Assembly: GCF_947623445.1 (NCBI RefSeq)
Contig: NC_135240.1
Span: 4,216,001 to 4,280,000 of the forward strand
Direction of reading: 5' to 3'
Length of the DNA stretch: 64,000 nt
Origin: Clavelina lepadiformis
Lineage: Eukaryota; Chordata; Ascidiacea; Aplousobranchia; Clavelinidae
Shown: positions 1-11,071 of the stretch, piece by piece
How the letters are laid out: every line of letters starts with the position of its first letter
Position numbering within the stretch: the stretch's first letter is position 1
The notes under the pieces: generated by a model
Told to the model about the DNA's origin: nothing
Database searches by the model: none
The model's input: only the letters and a program-made list of their open reading frames with translations
Translations under genes and position numbers: made by a program

Positions 1-1759
1 CATTTTAAGTCATCACAGTTTACATAGAGCATGGTAATTTTTAAAATCTCGCATAAGTTCAAGCCATGTTACTCACAGACTAACTGTCGATGCGTTGTAG
101 CATTACTGACGCCACTATTTCTTGGGCAGCCACGACTTCGGACGCTGAGTTGGCGAGGCTCCTAACACAGCAGACATGGAACAACTTACCAATTAATGTA
201 AAAAATATTTAAAAAAATAAAAATGAAACTCAAATTCGGTTTCTATACATAAAAAAAAAAACAATTTGAATGCTAACATTAAGTGGCTTACTTATAATCA
301 AGAGGTAATTCCTGGCCAACCTCGCCCATACTTTCGATTGTGCTTTAGGCGAAATTAGACCTCTGTAGGTCTTTATCTTTAATTGAATAATTGCGGCCCT
401 CTTGAACTGAGCTGCAAAAGAAACATTTTCACCTTTTTCCGCTACTAACTGGCACACACTTTACGAAGAAATCTTTACGAATTTGTGTCAAGAACAGAGT
501 GAAAGAAAAAGTGAAAATTCTTACCCAAAACCTTGTACTAACGATCTCATTTTCTTCTTTCGAGTTTCAGTATAACCAGGCTCTGCATCCTTAAAGTTCT
601 TGGGAATTTTCTTTTTTTTCATTTAATAAGCTACAAATAAAACGACAACAATTTATAACTTGTAAATCAACAGAATTTACAGAACGCATAGCTACGCACC
701 CTTTCTGGCAACTTTGTAGGACTGATGATCGTGTCCACGTCGTCATCAGATTACGACCTGTGTGACAGAATGCTTTCGGTTTGAGGTCGGGGTAAATTTT
801 TCGCCACCTCCGGCCAACTTCAACCCTCGCTGCATCCTTTTTTCCGCAAACTACTTTGCTCATTAATAGGGAAAATTATTTCAAATTTCTTTTCCGTTGA
901 ACCGGACAAGGTTGTCCAGCCCTTCCTTCAACCAGCCAGGCATAATAATTGTTGCATCCCCATATTTTGCGAATATTTTGTGATCTTGCACCTGCATTAA
1001 AAACATCCCTTTTTTAATAGTTTTCTACATGAAAGGAGAATGTGGTGACTTACCCGAATAATCCAACCTTTCCTGGTCCGGCAGCCATAGTTAAGTTCTT
1101 CCACGAGCATGTTGCGGACCACACTTGTCCGCTGCGAGTTTTTGGTTATCTGATAGGCCATGAGGATTTCCCCATGGTCCTTCTCACCTCCGTTCCGGGA
1201 TCGTTTTCCCAGACTGCATGTTTGTAGAATATAGTGAGTTACTGTATCAACGAAAAATGAAACAATCAATATTAGATTTGTTTAATATCTTGCAGCCTAC
1301 AACCGATAATTTAAAACAGGAGCTAGGCCTACAATATGCTAAAACAGAGCAACCAACTGAACAGTACCTCACTCCACGTGCGTTGCTGAGAAGTGAAGGT
1401 CAGTCTGAGAAGTGAACTGGGTTGATTGCATTTCTTGCTTGAGTGATCACATGCGAATTTATAAAATCTCTAAGATTTGGAAAGGGAATTATCTACACAG
1501 CATACCATGCAAAATTTAAAATTTGCTTGCCTGCCATAATTTTCCAAAAGCAACAAATGCAATTTTACGTTTAGCAGCGATAGAAACGCAAGATAGAAAT
1601 GGCCACGCAGATTTTTACAAGATCATCGTTCGTTGTTTCTTCTACGAATCAATTTAAATTTTGTTTTAATTTCATCATTCATTTTTATTTCAAAGGCAAA
1701 TTTTTTAAGATTCGATTTTAATTAAAGCAAATTTATACTGTTAAAGATTTATACTTATC

Positions 1760-1797
1760 GTCCCATCTTGGCTTACCACGGTCATCCAAGATGGGAC
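1760..1797. repeat. Perfect 12-bp hairpin
   Basis: GTCCCATCTTGG and its exact reverse complement CCAAGATGGGAC are separated by 14 nt. It lies at the left edge of the tRNA-Ser-like array and recurs in copy B at 7916-7953. Function unknown; it may be the stub of a mobile element. Confidence 0.8.
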
Positions 1798-1928
1798 AAA
1801 AAGAGCCAAGCAGACTTCTAGTCTCTCGTCACAACCACTCGGCCACGACAACTGTGCTTAATGTTCAATGCAAATAGATAAAATTGCACTTTTTTCGAAT
1901 CACTTATGGAAGCGTGATTTTAATTCCA

Positions 1929-2010
1929 CGTTGTCGGCGGGATTCGAACCTACAACGGCAAGGCCCAACAGATTCAAAGTCTGTCGCCTTAACCACTCGG
2001 CCATGACAAC
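1929..2010 (-). tRNA. tRNA-Ser-like unit 1, apparent anticodon TTG
   Basis: Class II (long variable arm) tRNA-Ser body with the A box GGCCGAGTGGTTAAGGC. The anticodon arm ACAGA/TCTGT encloses loop CTTTGAA, which would place TTG at the anticodon. The T stem has mismatches and the acceptor stem has one. Probably a pseudogene or an odd variant. Confidence 0.55.
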
Positions 2011-2086
2011 TGTGCTTATTGTTCAATGCAATTAGATAAAATCGCACTTTCCGCAAATCACTTATGGAAGCATGATTTTAATTCCC

Positions 2087-2168
2087 CGTTGTCGGCAGTA
2101 TTCGAACATACGCGGGCAGAGCCCAACAGATTTCGAATCTGTCGCCTTAACCACTCGGCCACGACAAC
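2087..2168 (-). tRNA. tRNA-Ser-like unit 2, anticodon CGA
   Basis: The acceptor stem GTTGTCG/CGACAAC pairs perfectly. The anticodon loop TTCGAAA gives CGA, a true serine anticodon. The T stem is imperfect (GTATG against ACTGC), so activity is uncertain. Confidence 0.6.
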
Positions 2169-2244
2169 TGTGCTTAATGTGCAATGCAAATAGATAAAAT
2201 CGCACTTTTCTCGAATCACTTATGAAAACATGATTTCAATTCCG

Positions 2245-2326
2245 CATTGTCGGCAAGATTCAAACATACGCGGGCAGAGACCAACAGATTTGTAGTCTGT
2301 CGTCTTAACCACTCGGCCACGACAAC
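2245..2326 (-). tRNA. tRNA-Ser-like unit 3, apparent anticodon ACA
   Basis: Ser-type body whose anticodon loop CTACAAA places ACA (a Cys anticodon) on a class II frame. The D arm has a change (AAGAC for AAGGC) and the B box is altered to GTTTGAATC. Likely non-functional. Confidence 0.5.
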
Positions 2327-2335
2327 TGTGCTTAA

Positions 2336-2785
2336 GGGCTCAATTCCCAATATAAAGACAATTTTGAGCCGGCACACAGTGATTATTACGTGTTCGTACT
2401 CAATGCGTCATATTAAAAAAAGTAAGAAATTTTCCGGTCCAATGCGCATGTGACGTCGATGTGAGCTAGTTTTGTTGTTGTTTTGGCGACAGCTGGTTCC
2501 AGGTTTAGGCTAAATTGTACATTTTTTGAGGGTTTGATTTTTCGGTTTTTAGGAGTATTTGTGCTAAATTTTTAAGTTCAAAACTTGCTGTAAAGTTTAG
2601 GTAGCTGTTATAGAAAACTGAGTACATGGATTTTGTCCAAATTAAGACTGCAGACAGTCCTGACCTAGATGTCGTTGCAAGCCAAAATTCAGTGTAGGTT
2701 TATGATGTGAATTTGCGACAGTAGCGTCTTGATTTAATGTACTTTGCATTGAAAAGCCTATCTCTTTCAAATGGGAATTGACCCC
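2336..2785. mobile_element. piggyBac-like MITE, copy A
   Basis: A 450-bp insertion flanked on both sides by TTAA (2332-2335 and 2786-2789). Ends are inverted repeats: GGGCTCAATTCCCA at left and TGGGAATTGACCCC at right. The intact spacer elsewhere in the array reads TGTGCTTAATGTTC, so the empty site is visible and the TTAA was duplicated on insertion. TTAA duplication with GGG-type ends is typical of piggyBac-superfamily non-autonomous elements. No transposase is encoded. Confidence 0.85.
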
Positions 2786-2855
2786 TTAATGTTCAATGCA
2801 AATAGATAAAATCGCACTTTCGCAAATCACTTATGGAAGCGTGAATTTAATTCCA

Positions 2856-2938
2856 CATTGTCGTCGAGATTCGAACCTACGCCGGCAAGGCCCAAAAAAA
2901 TTTCAAGTCTGTCGCCTTAACCACTCGGCCACGACAAA
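2856..2938 (-). pseudogene. tRNA-Ser-like unit 4, anticodon TGA, broken stem
   Basis: The loop CTTGAAA gives the serine anticodon TGA and the A and B boxes are good, but the 3' side of the anticodon stem is a T run that cannot pair with ACAGA. It looks like a tRNA pseudogene. Confidence 0.6.
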
Positions 2939-3014
2939 TGTGCTTAATGTTCAATGCAATTAGATAAAATCGAACTTTCTGCGAATCACTTATGGAAGAC
3001 TGATTTCAATTCCG

Positions 3015-3096
3015 CGTTGTCGGCAGGATTCGAACATACGCGGGCAGAGCCCAACAGATTTGTAGTCTGTCGCCTTAACGACTCGGCCAAGACAAC
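3015..3096 (-). tRNA. tRNA-Ser-like unit 5, apparent anticodon ACA
   Basis: Same CTACAAA loop as unit 3, so the odd anticodon is shared by two units. There are changes in the acceptor stem and D arm. Probably non-functional. Confidence 0.5.
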
Positions 3097-3172
3097 TGTG
3101 ATTAATGTGCAATACAAATAGATAAATTCGCACTTTTCTCGAATCACTTATAAAAACATGATTTCAATTACG

Positions 3173-3254
3173 ATTTGTCGGTAGGATTCGAACCTACGCG
3201 GGCAAGGACCGACAGATTTCATGTCTGTCGCCTTAACCACTCGACCACGACAAT
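3173..3254 (-). tRNA. tRNA-Ser-like unit 6, anticodon TGA
   Basis: Best T arm of the array (GTAGG TTCGAAT CCTAC pairs perfectly), and the anticodon stem ACAGA/TCTGT is intact. The loop CATGAAA has A in place of the near-invariant U33 before TGA, and the outermost acceptor pair is A:A. This may be the closest to the ancestral tRNA-Ser(TGA). Confidence 0.55.
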
Positions 3255-3294
3255 TTTGCTTAATGAGCAATGCAAATAGACAAAACCTATTGTC

Positions 3295-3918
3295 TAGTCG
3301 AGCGTAGTCGAGCGTAGTCGAGCGTAGTAGAGCGTAGTAGAGCGTAGTAGAGCGTAGTAGAGCGTAGTAGAGCGTAGTCGAGCGTAGTCGAGCGTAGTCG
3401 AGCGTAGTCGAGCGTAGTCGAGCGTAGTCGAGCGTAGTCGAGCGTAGTGGAGCGTAGTCGAGCGTAGTCGAGCGTAGTCGAGCGTAGTCGAGCGTAGTCG
3501 AGCGTAGTCGAGCGTAGTCGAGCGTAGTCGAGCGTAGTCGAGCGTAGTCGAGCGTAGTCGAGCGTAGTCGAGCGTAGTCGAGCGTAGTCGAGCGTAGTCG
3601 AGCGTAGTCGAGCGTAGTCGAGCGTAGTCGAGCGTAGTCGAGCGTAGTAGAGCGTAGTAGAGCGTAGTAGAGCGTAGTAGAGCGTAGTAGAGCGTAGTAG
3701 AGCGTAGTAGAGCGTAGTAGAGCGTAGTAGAGCGTAGTAGAGCGTAGTAGAGCGTTGTAGAGCGTAGTAGAGCGTAGTAGAGCGTAGTAGAGCGTAGTCG
3801 ATCGTGCTTGAGCGTAGTCTAGCGAAGTGGAGCGTAGTCTAGCGTAGTCTAGCGTAGTAGAGCGTAGTAGAGCGTAGTCGAGCGTAATAGAGCGTTGTTA
3901 AGCGTAGTCTAGCGTGGT
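3295..3918. repeat. 10-bp minisatellite, copy A
   Basis: About 62 head-to-tail units of TAGTCGAGCG or TAGTAGAGCG. The two variants occur in blocks (TCG, TAG, a long TCG block, a long TAG block), with degenerate units at the right edge. Confidence 0.97.
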
Positions 3919-4094
3919 GGAACGTTCAGACGTCAACTTTCAGCTTTCAGCTCCGTCATGCAAATCGACAGCTCTGACGATCAGAAAAATCCGAGCACCA
4001 TTAAAAAGGTTCGCGTACTATTTCGGTCGATATGGCATTGCTAATAACCAAAAATACAGTTTCACGATGGAGAACTTATCCAGACACCATTTCC

Positions 4095-4865
4095 TACGAT
4101 ACTAACCCTCATTTTTAAGGGCGCTTTCACCCCTAACCCTAACCTCTCTATGAAATGGAGTCATTTTGCCAGATGCGACCGGTCATTAAGTCCTAACTCT
4201 GAACATTTGGCAACCGGTATTGTATTTAATTTATTTGGTAGAGAACAGTTCCACCAATGAGAACTTGTCCAGACACCATTTCCTACGATGCTAACCCTCA
4301 ATTTTAAAAGCTATTTCAACCCTAACCCTAACCCCTCAATTAAAAGGAGTCATTTTGCCAGATGCGACCGGTCATTAATTCCTAACCCTGAAAATTTGGA
4401 AACCGGTATTGTATTTAATTTAGTTGGTAGATAACAATTCCGCCATACAGAACTTGTCCAGACACCATTTCCTACGATACTAACCCTCAATATTAAGGGC
4501 GCTTTCACTTCTAACCCTAGCCCCTCAATTAATTGGAATCATTTTGCCAGACGCGACTGGACATTAGGTTCTAACCCTACAAATTTAGAAACCGGTATTG
4601 TATTTATTTTAGATCGTAAAGAACAGCTCCACGATGAACAACTTTTCCATACGCTCCTTACTACGATTCAAAACCTCAACTTTAATGCGCGCTTTCACCC
4701 TAACCCTAACCCCCCAATTAAATGGAGTCATATTTCCAGATGCCGCTGGTCAATAAGTACAAACCCTGAAGATTTAGAAACCGGTATTGTATTTAATTTA
4801 TTTAGTATAGAACAATTCCACCATAGAGAACTTGTCCAGACACCATTTCCTACGATGCTAACCCA
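4095..4865. repeat. 189-bp satellite block, copy A
   Basis: About four units of 189 bp. Landmarks per unit: CTAACCCT, TTTCACCCCTAACCCTAACC, GGAGTCATTTTGCCAGATG, ACCGG-TATTGTATTTA. It includes both monomer types seen in the block at 16822-18130. Confidence 0.9.
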
Positions 4866-7800
4866 AGAGGAAAAAGGCTTTACTGTAAACCTGCTTTACG
4901 GGTTTTGCGTCACACTACTTACGGTGCATGTCTTGAAGGCATCTCATAACATGTCTTGAATGAAGCACTTTGTTAACATCGTCGTTCCGAATTGCGTTCC
5001 TTCTATCGCTCTCCCTGATTTCGTGGCGTCTACAAATATTTTCGGCAACATCAAAGTTTGAACAAAACTTTAAACAAACCAATAACATACCGTTCCTGGA
5101 GACGTCTCCGGTAAAACTCGTTCCACTGCTTGATCAGTATCATGGTTGGTTGATAATCAAAGCTGCACTCTGCCGCATGCCTCATAGTTAAGAATTTTAT
5201 GAATGCAACTATTGCGGCATTGTGCGCAATGAAGGTTGAAGGCTTGCACTTGCCTTCCTCAAGCAACTGCCAACGTAGTCTGTATTAAACGCAACAAATC
5301 ACAAATATAGCAAATTCTACGCTGTTACTTACTTTAACGTGCTTTTCTATGTATGTGTCCAAGCTGAAAGCGTGCAAATCCTCAAAACTACAGTTAGAAA
5401 CTATTCTTTGTAGAATACATTTCTGCTTTTCCGCATCGACCAAGCGTTTTCCCCCTCCATCGACGGATTGCAAATAAAGCGAGAAATTTCTGAAGCAGGC
5501 AGTCCAGGAAAAACGGACTGTTCGGTTCAGGCGACTGAACAGACAATAAGTGTTATAACAATACACATACAACTAAAAGCGCAGCATGTTCGTGAAGCAC
5601 TTCTTCTCTTTAAATATTGCTACATACATATCTAGACAAGCAATTACCTTTGCTGTATTATCACGTCGCCGTTTATCAAACGACATTACTAGCTCCTTCA
5701 CTTGTGTGTCATCCTTATCATGTTTCGCACCTTACAGGTGTTGCACCAGATGCTTTACATATTTATCGCATAAGGGGCACTTTTTCTTCCCTTCACGAGA
5801 CAGCTCATTGTATGATATTTTATGAACGTCTCTGCAATGACGACCAACATTCATCACCATTTTTTCGCATATGCTTAAAAAAATGTCACAAAATAAACTA
5901 GGAAATAATGTTTTCAGGGCAGCTAAATAAAAACCATACCTGCATTATTTTGCCTTTCTTCTGTGGTGACGCTTCTTCCCCGGCACCTCCTCTGCACCAC
6001 TATGCTCCGCTTCACCTTCTAACCCGTCAGATTCCCTTTCATCCACCACCATCTCGTCTTCTTTTTTCTCCGACACTTCTTGCCCTGCTGCCTCTTCCAT
6101 CTCTTCTTCTGATTCCCGTTCGATACTTTTCTTTTCGCTTTCATCATAAAACAAAGCATTTTAAGTCATCACAGTTTACATAGAGCATGGTAATTTTTAA
6201 AATCTCGCATAAGTTCAAGCCATGTTACTCACAGACTAACTGTCGATGCGTTGTAGCATTACTGACGCCACTATTTCTTGGGCAGCCACGACTTCGGACG
6301 CTGAGTTGGCGAGGCTCCTAACACAGCAGACATGGAACAACTTACCAATTAATGTAAAAAATATTTAAAAAAATAAAAATGAAACTCAAATTCGGTTTCT
6401 ATACATAAAAAAAAAAACAATTTGAATGCTAACATTAAGTGGCTTACTTATAATCAAGAGGTAATTCCTGGCCAACCTCGCCCATACTTTCGATTGTGCT
6501 TTAGGCGAAATTAGACCTCTGTAGGTCTTTATCTTTAATTGAATAATTGCGGCCCTCTTGAACTGAGCTGCAAAAGAAACATTTTCACCTTTTTCCGCTA
6601 CTAACTGGCACACACTTTACGAAGAAATCTTTACGAATTTGTGTCAAGAACAGAGTGAAAGAAAAAGTGAAAATTCTTACCCAAAACCTTGTACTAACGA
6701 TCTCATTTTCTTCTTTCGAGTTTCAGTATAACCAGGCTCTGCATCCTTAAAGTTCTTGGGAATTTTCTTTTTTTTCATTTAATAAGCTACAAATAAAACG
6801 ACAACAATTTATAACTTGTAAATCAACAGAATTTACAGAACGCATAGCTACGCACCCTTTCTGGCAACTTTGTAGGACTGATGATCGTGTCCACGTCGTC
6901 ATCAGATTACGACCTGTGTGACAGAATGCTTTCGGTTTGAGGTCGGGGTAAATTTTTCGCCACCTCCGGCCAACTTCAACCCTCGCTGCATCCTTTTTTC
7001 CGCAAACTACTTTGCTCATTAATAGGGAAAATTATTTCAAATTTCTTTTCCGTTGAACCGGACAAGGTTGTCCAGCCCTTCCTTCAACCAGCCAGGCATA
7101 ATAATTGTTGCATCCCCATATTTTGCGAATATTTTGTGATCTTGCACCTGCATTAAAAACATCCCTTTTTTAATAGTTTTCTACATGAAAGGAGAATGTG
7201 GTGACTTACCCGAATAATCCAACCTTTCCTGGTCCGGCAGCCATAGTTAAGTTCTTCCACGAGCATGTTGCGGACCACACTTGTCCGCTGCGAGTTTTTG
7301 GTTATCTGATAGGCCATGAGGATTTCCCCATGGTCCTTCTCACCTCCGTTCCGGGATCGTTTTCCCAGACTGCATGTTTGTAGAATATAGTGAGTTACTG
7401 TATCAACGAAAAATGAAACAATCAATATTAGATTTGTTTAATATCTTGCAGCCTACAACCGATAATTTAAAACAGGAGCTAGGCCTACAATATGCTAAAA
7501 CAGAGCAACCAACTGAACAGTACCTCACTCCACGTGCGTTGCTGAGAAGTGAAGGTCAGTCTGAGAAGTGAACTGGGTTGATTGCATTTCTTGCTTGAGT
7601 GATCACATGCGAATTTATAAAATCTCTAAGATTTGGAAAGGGAATTATCTACACAGCATACCATGCAAAATTTAAAATTTGCTTGCCTGCCATAATTTTC
7701 CAAAAGCAACAAATGCAATTTTACGTTTAGCAGCGATAGAAACGCAAGATAGAAATGGCCACGCAGATTTTTACAAGATCATCGTTCGTTGTTTCTTCTA

Positions 7801-7926
7801 CGAATCAATTTAAATTTTGTTTTAATTTCATCATTCATTTTTATTTCAAAGGCAAATTTTTTAAGATTCGATTTTAATTAAAGCAAATTTATACTGTTAA
7901 AGATTTATACTTATCGTCCCATCTTG

Positions 7927-9410
7927 GCTTACCACGGTCATCCAAGATGGGACAAAAAGAGCCAAGCAGACTTCTAGTCTCTCGTCACAACCACTCGGCC
8001 ACGACAACTGTGCTTAATGTTCAATGCAAATAGATAAAATTGCACTTTTTTCGAATCACTTATGGAAGCGTGATTTTAATTCCACGTTGTCGGCGGGATT
8101 CGAACCTACAACGGCAAGGCCCAACAGATTCAAAGTCTGTCGCCTTAACCACTCGGCCATGACAACTGTGCTTATTGTTCAATGCAATTAGATAAAATCG
8201 CACTTTCCGCAAATCACTTATGGAAGCATGATTTTAATTCCCCGTTGTCGGCAGTATTCGAACATACGCGGGCAGAGCCCAACAGATTTCGAATCTGTCG
8301 CCTTAACCACTCGGCCACGACAACTGTGCTTAATGTGCAATGCAAATAGATAAAATCGCACTTTTCTCGAATCACTTATGAAAACATGATTTCAATTCCG
8401 CATTGTCGGCAAGATTCAAACATACGCGGGCAGAGACCAACAGATTTGTAGTCTGTCGTCTTAACCACTCGGCCACGACAACTGTGCTTAAGGGCTCAAT
8501 TCCCAATATAAAGACAATTTTGAGCCGGCACACAGTGATTATTACGTGTTCGTACTCAATGCGTCATATTAAAAAAAGTAAGAAATTTTCCGGTCCAATG
8601 CGCATGTGACGTCGATGTGAGCTAGTTTTGTTGTTGTTTTGGCGACAGCTGGTTCCAGGTTTAGGCTAAATTGTACATTTTTTGAGGGTTTGATTTTTCG
8701 GTTTTTAGGAGTATTTGTGCTAAATTTTTAAGTTCAAAACTTGCTGTAAAGTTTAGGTAGCTGTTATAGAAAACTGAGTACATGGATTTTGTCCAAATTA
8801 AGACTGCAGACAGTCCTGACCTAGATGTCGTTGCAAGCCAAAATTCAGTGTAGGTTTATGATGTGAATTTGCGACAGTAGCGTCTTGATTTAATGTACTT
8901 TGCATTGAAAAGCCTATCTCTTTCAAATGGGAATTGACCCCTTAATGTTCAATGCAAATAGATAAAATCGCACTTTCGCAAATCACTTATGGAAGCGTGA
9001 ATTTAATTCCACATTGTCGTCGAGATTCGAACCTACGCCGGCAAGGCCCAAAAAAATTTCAAGTCTGTCGCCTTAACCACTCGGCCACGACAAATGTGCT
9101 TAATGTTCAATGCAATTAGATAAAATCGAACTTTCTGCGAATCACTTATGGAAGACTGATTTCAATTCCGCGTTGTCGGCAGGATTCGAACATACGCGGG
9201 CAGAGCCCAACAGATTTGTAGTCTGTCGCCTTAACGACTCGGCCAAGACAACTGTGATTAATGTGCAATACAAATAGATAAATTCGCACTTTTCTCGAAT
9301 CACTTATAAAAACATGATTTCAATTACGATTTGTCGGTAGGATTCGAACCTACGCGGGCAAGGACCGACAGATTTCATGTCTGTCGCCTTAACCACTCGA
9401 CCACGACAAT
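7927..9410 (-). repeat. tRNA-Ser-like tandem array, copy B
   Basis: Base-for-base copy of the array in copy A, shifted by 6156. Units: decayed 7927-8008, then 8085-8166 (TTG), 8243-8324 (CGA), 8401-8482 (ACA), 9012-9094 (TGA, broken stem), 9171-9252 (ACA), 9329-9410 (TGA). Confidence 0.85.
8492..8941. mobile_element. piggyBac-like MITE, copy B
   Basis: Same insertion as at 2336-2785, with the same TTAA flanks. It was carried along by the 6.2-kb duplication and is not an independent insertion. Confidence 0.85.
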
Positions 9411-9450
9411 TTTGCTTAATGAGCAATGCAAATAGACAAAACCTATTGTC

Positions 9451-10124
9451 TAGTCGAGCGTAGTCGAGCGTAGTCGAGCGTAGTCGAGCGTAGTAGAGCG
9501 TAGTAGAGCGTAGTAGAGCGTAGTAGAGCGTAGTAGAGCGTAGTCGAGCGTAGTCGAGCGTAGTCGAGCGTAGTCGAGCGTAGTCGAGCGTAGTCGAGCG
9601 TAGTGGAGCGTAGTCGAGCGTAGTCGAGCGTAGTCGAGCGTAGTCGAGCGTAGTCGAGCGTAGTCGAGCGTAGTCGAGCGTAGTCGAGCGTAGTCGAGCG
9701 TAGTCGAGCGTAGTCGAGCGTAGTCGAGCGTAGTCGAGCGTAGTCGAGCGTAGTCGAGCGTAGTCGAGCGTAGTCGAGCGTAGTCGAGCGTAGTCGAGCG
9801 TAGTCGAGCGTAGTCGAGCGTAGTCGAGCGTAGTCGAGCGTAGTAGAGCGTAGTAGAGCGTAGTAGAGCGTAGTAGAGCGTAGTAGAGCGTAGTAGAGCG
9901 TAGTAGAGCGTAGTAGAGCGTAGTAGAGCGTAGTAGAGCGTTGTAGAGCGTAGTAGAGCGTTGTAGAGCGTAGTAGAGCGTAGTAGAGCGTAGTAGAGCG
10001 TAGTCGATCGTGCTTGAGCGTAGTCTAGCGAAGTGGAGCGTAGTCTAGCGTAGTCTAGCGTAGTAGAGCGTAGTAGAGCGTAGTCGAGCGTAATAGAGCG
10101 TTGTTAAGCGTAGTCTAGCGTGGT
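9451..10124. repeat. 10-bp minisatellite, copy B
   Basis: About 67 units of the same 10-bp repeat, five units longer than copy A. It is the only clear length difference between the two full copies. Confidence 0.97.
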
Positions 10125-10300
10125 GGAACGTTCAGACGTCAACTTTCAGCTTTCAGCTCCGTCATGCAAATCGACAGCTCTGACGATCAGAAAAATCCGA
10201 GCACCATTAAAAAGGTTCGCGTACTATTTCGGTCGATATGGCATTGCTAATAACCAAAAATACAGTTTCACGATGGAGAACTTATCCAGACACCATTTCC

Positions 10301-11071
10301 TACGATACTAACCCTCATTTTTAAGGGCGCTTTCACCCCTAACCCTAACCTCTCTATGAAATGGAGTCATTTTGCCAGATGCGACCGGTCATTAAGTCCT
10401 AACTCTGAACATTTGGCAACCGGTATTGTATTTAATTTATTTGGTAGAGAACAGTTCCACCAATGAGAACTTGTCCAGACACCATTTCCTACGATGCTAA
10501 CCCTCAATTTTAAAAGCTATTTCAACCCTAACCCTAACCCCTCAATTAAAAGGAGTCATTTTGCCAGATGCGACCGGTCATTAATTCCTAACCCTGAAAA
10601 TTTGGAAACCGGTATTGTATTTAATTTAGTTGGTAGATAACAATTCCGCCATACAGAACTTGTCCAGACACCATTTCCTTCGATACTAACCCTCAATATT
10701 AAGGGCGCTTTCACTTCTAACCCTAGCCCCTCAATTAATTGGAATCATTTTGCCAGACGCGACTGGACATTAGGTTCTAACCCTACAAATTTAGAAACCG
10801 GTATTGTATTTATTTTAGATCGTAAAGAACAGCTCCACGATGAACAACTTTTCCATACGCTCCTTACTACGATTCAAAACCTCAACTTTAATGCGCGCTT
10901 TCACCCTAACCCTAACCCCCCAATTAAATGGAGTCATATTTCCAGATGCCGCTGGTCAATAAGTACAAACCCTGAAGATTTAGAAACCGGTATTGTATTT
11001 AATTTATTTAGTATAGAACAATTCCACCATAGAGAACTTGTCCAGACACCATTTCCTACGATGCTAACCCA
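10301..11071. repeat. 189-bp satellite block, copy B
   Basis: Copy of the satellite block of copy A, with one or two base changes. Confidence 0.9.

Larger units (their letters stand above)
1771..3254 (-). repeat. tRNA-Ser-like tandem array, copy A
   Basis: Seven minus-strand units with a period of 158-159 bp: an 82-83 bp tRNA-Ser-like body plus about 76 bp of conserved spacer containing TTAATGTTCAATGCAAATAG. A decayed unit (1771-1852) comes first, then 1929-2010, 2087-2168, 2245-2326, a 450-bp MITE, then 2856-2938, 3015-3096 and 3173-3254. The spacer repeats along with the tRNA, so the array grew by tandem duplication of a gene with its flank, not by independent insertions. Confidence 0.85.
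1..6156. repeat. 6.2-kb tandem duplication, copy A
   Basis: First of three head-to-tail copies of one unit. The sequence at position 1 recurs at 6157 and 12363. Copy A matches copy B almost base for base from 1 to about 5930; the visible differences are five extra 10-bp minisatellite units in copy B and a few single bases. In the last 215 bp the two differ at about eight positions. Copy A may begin left of the window. Confidence 0.95.
190..6156 (-). pseudogene. Zinc-finger / tyrosine-recombinase-like gene, copy A (broken)
   Basis: Minus-strand gene, 5' end at right. Pieces in order: an acidic exon (about 6154-5940); a zinc-finger exon (about 5873-5648) with two C-x2-C...H motifs; an exon near 5520-5330; an exon at 5279-5091 whose product resembles the helical core-binding domain of tyrosine recombinases; then, after a 3.9-kb gap filled by satellites and tRNA-like units, exons near 1213-1054, 991-890, 860-700 and 460-360. 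The 1213-1054 exon has an NYGCRTRKG stretch like the first catalytic Arg region, and 991-890 has a DHK...YG pattern like the beta2-beta3 turn. The assignment is from pattern memory (Crypton-like or a domesticated relative). The frame is interrupted in the zinc-finger exon and the following exon, so I call it a pseudogene. Copy A also ends its acidic exon early compared with copy B. Confidence 0.45.

Noticed and set aside
3295-3918. CRISPR-like array
   Set aside because: Units are 10 bp with no spacers, and the sequence is eukaryotic. It is a minisatellite.
3914-4105. 63-codon plus-strand ORF at the minisatellite edge
   Set aside because: It starts inside the minisatellite and ends in the satellite; composition follows the repeats.
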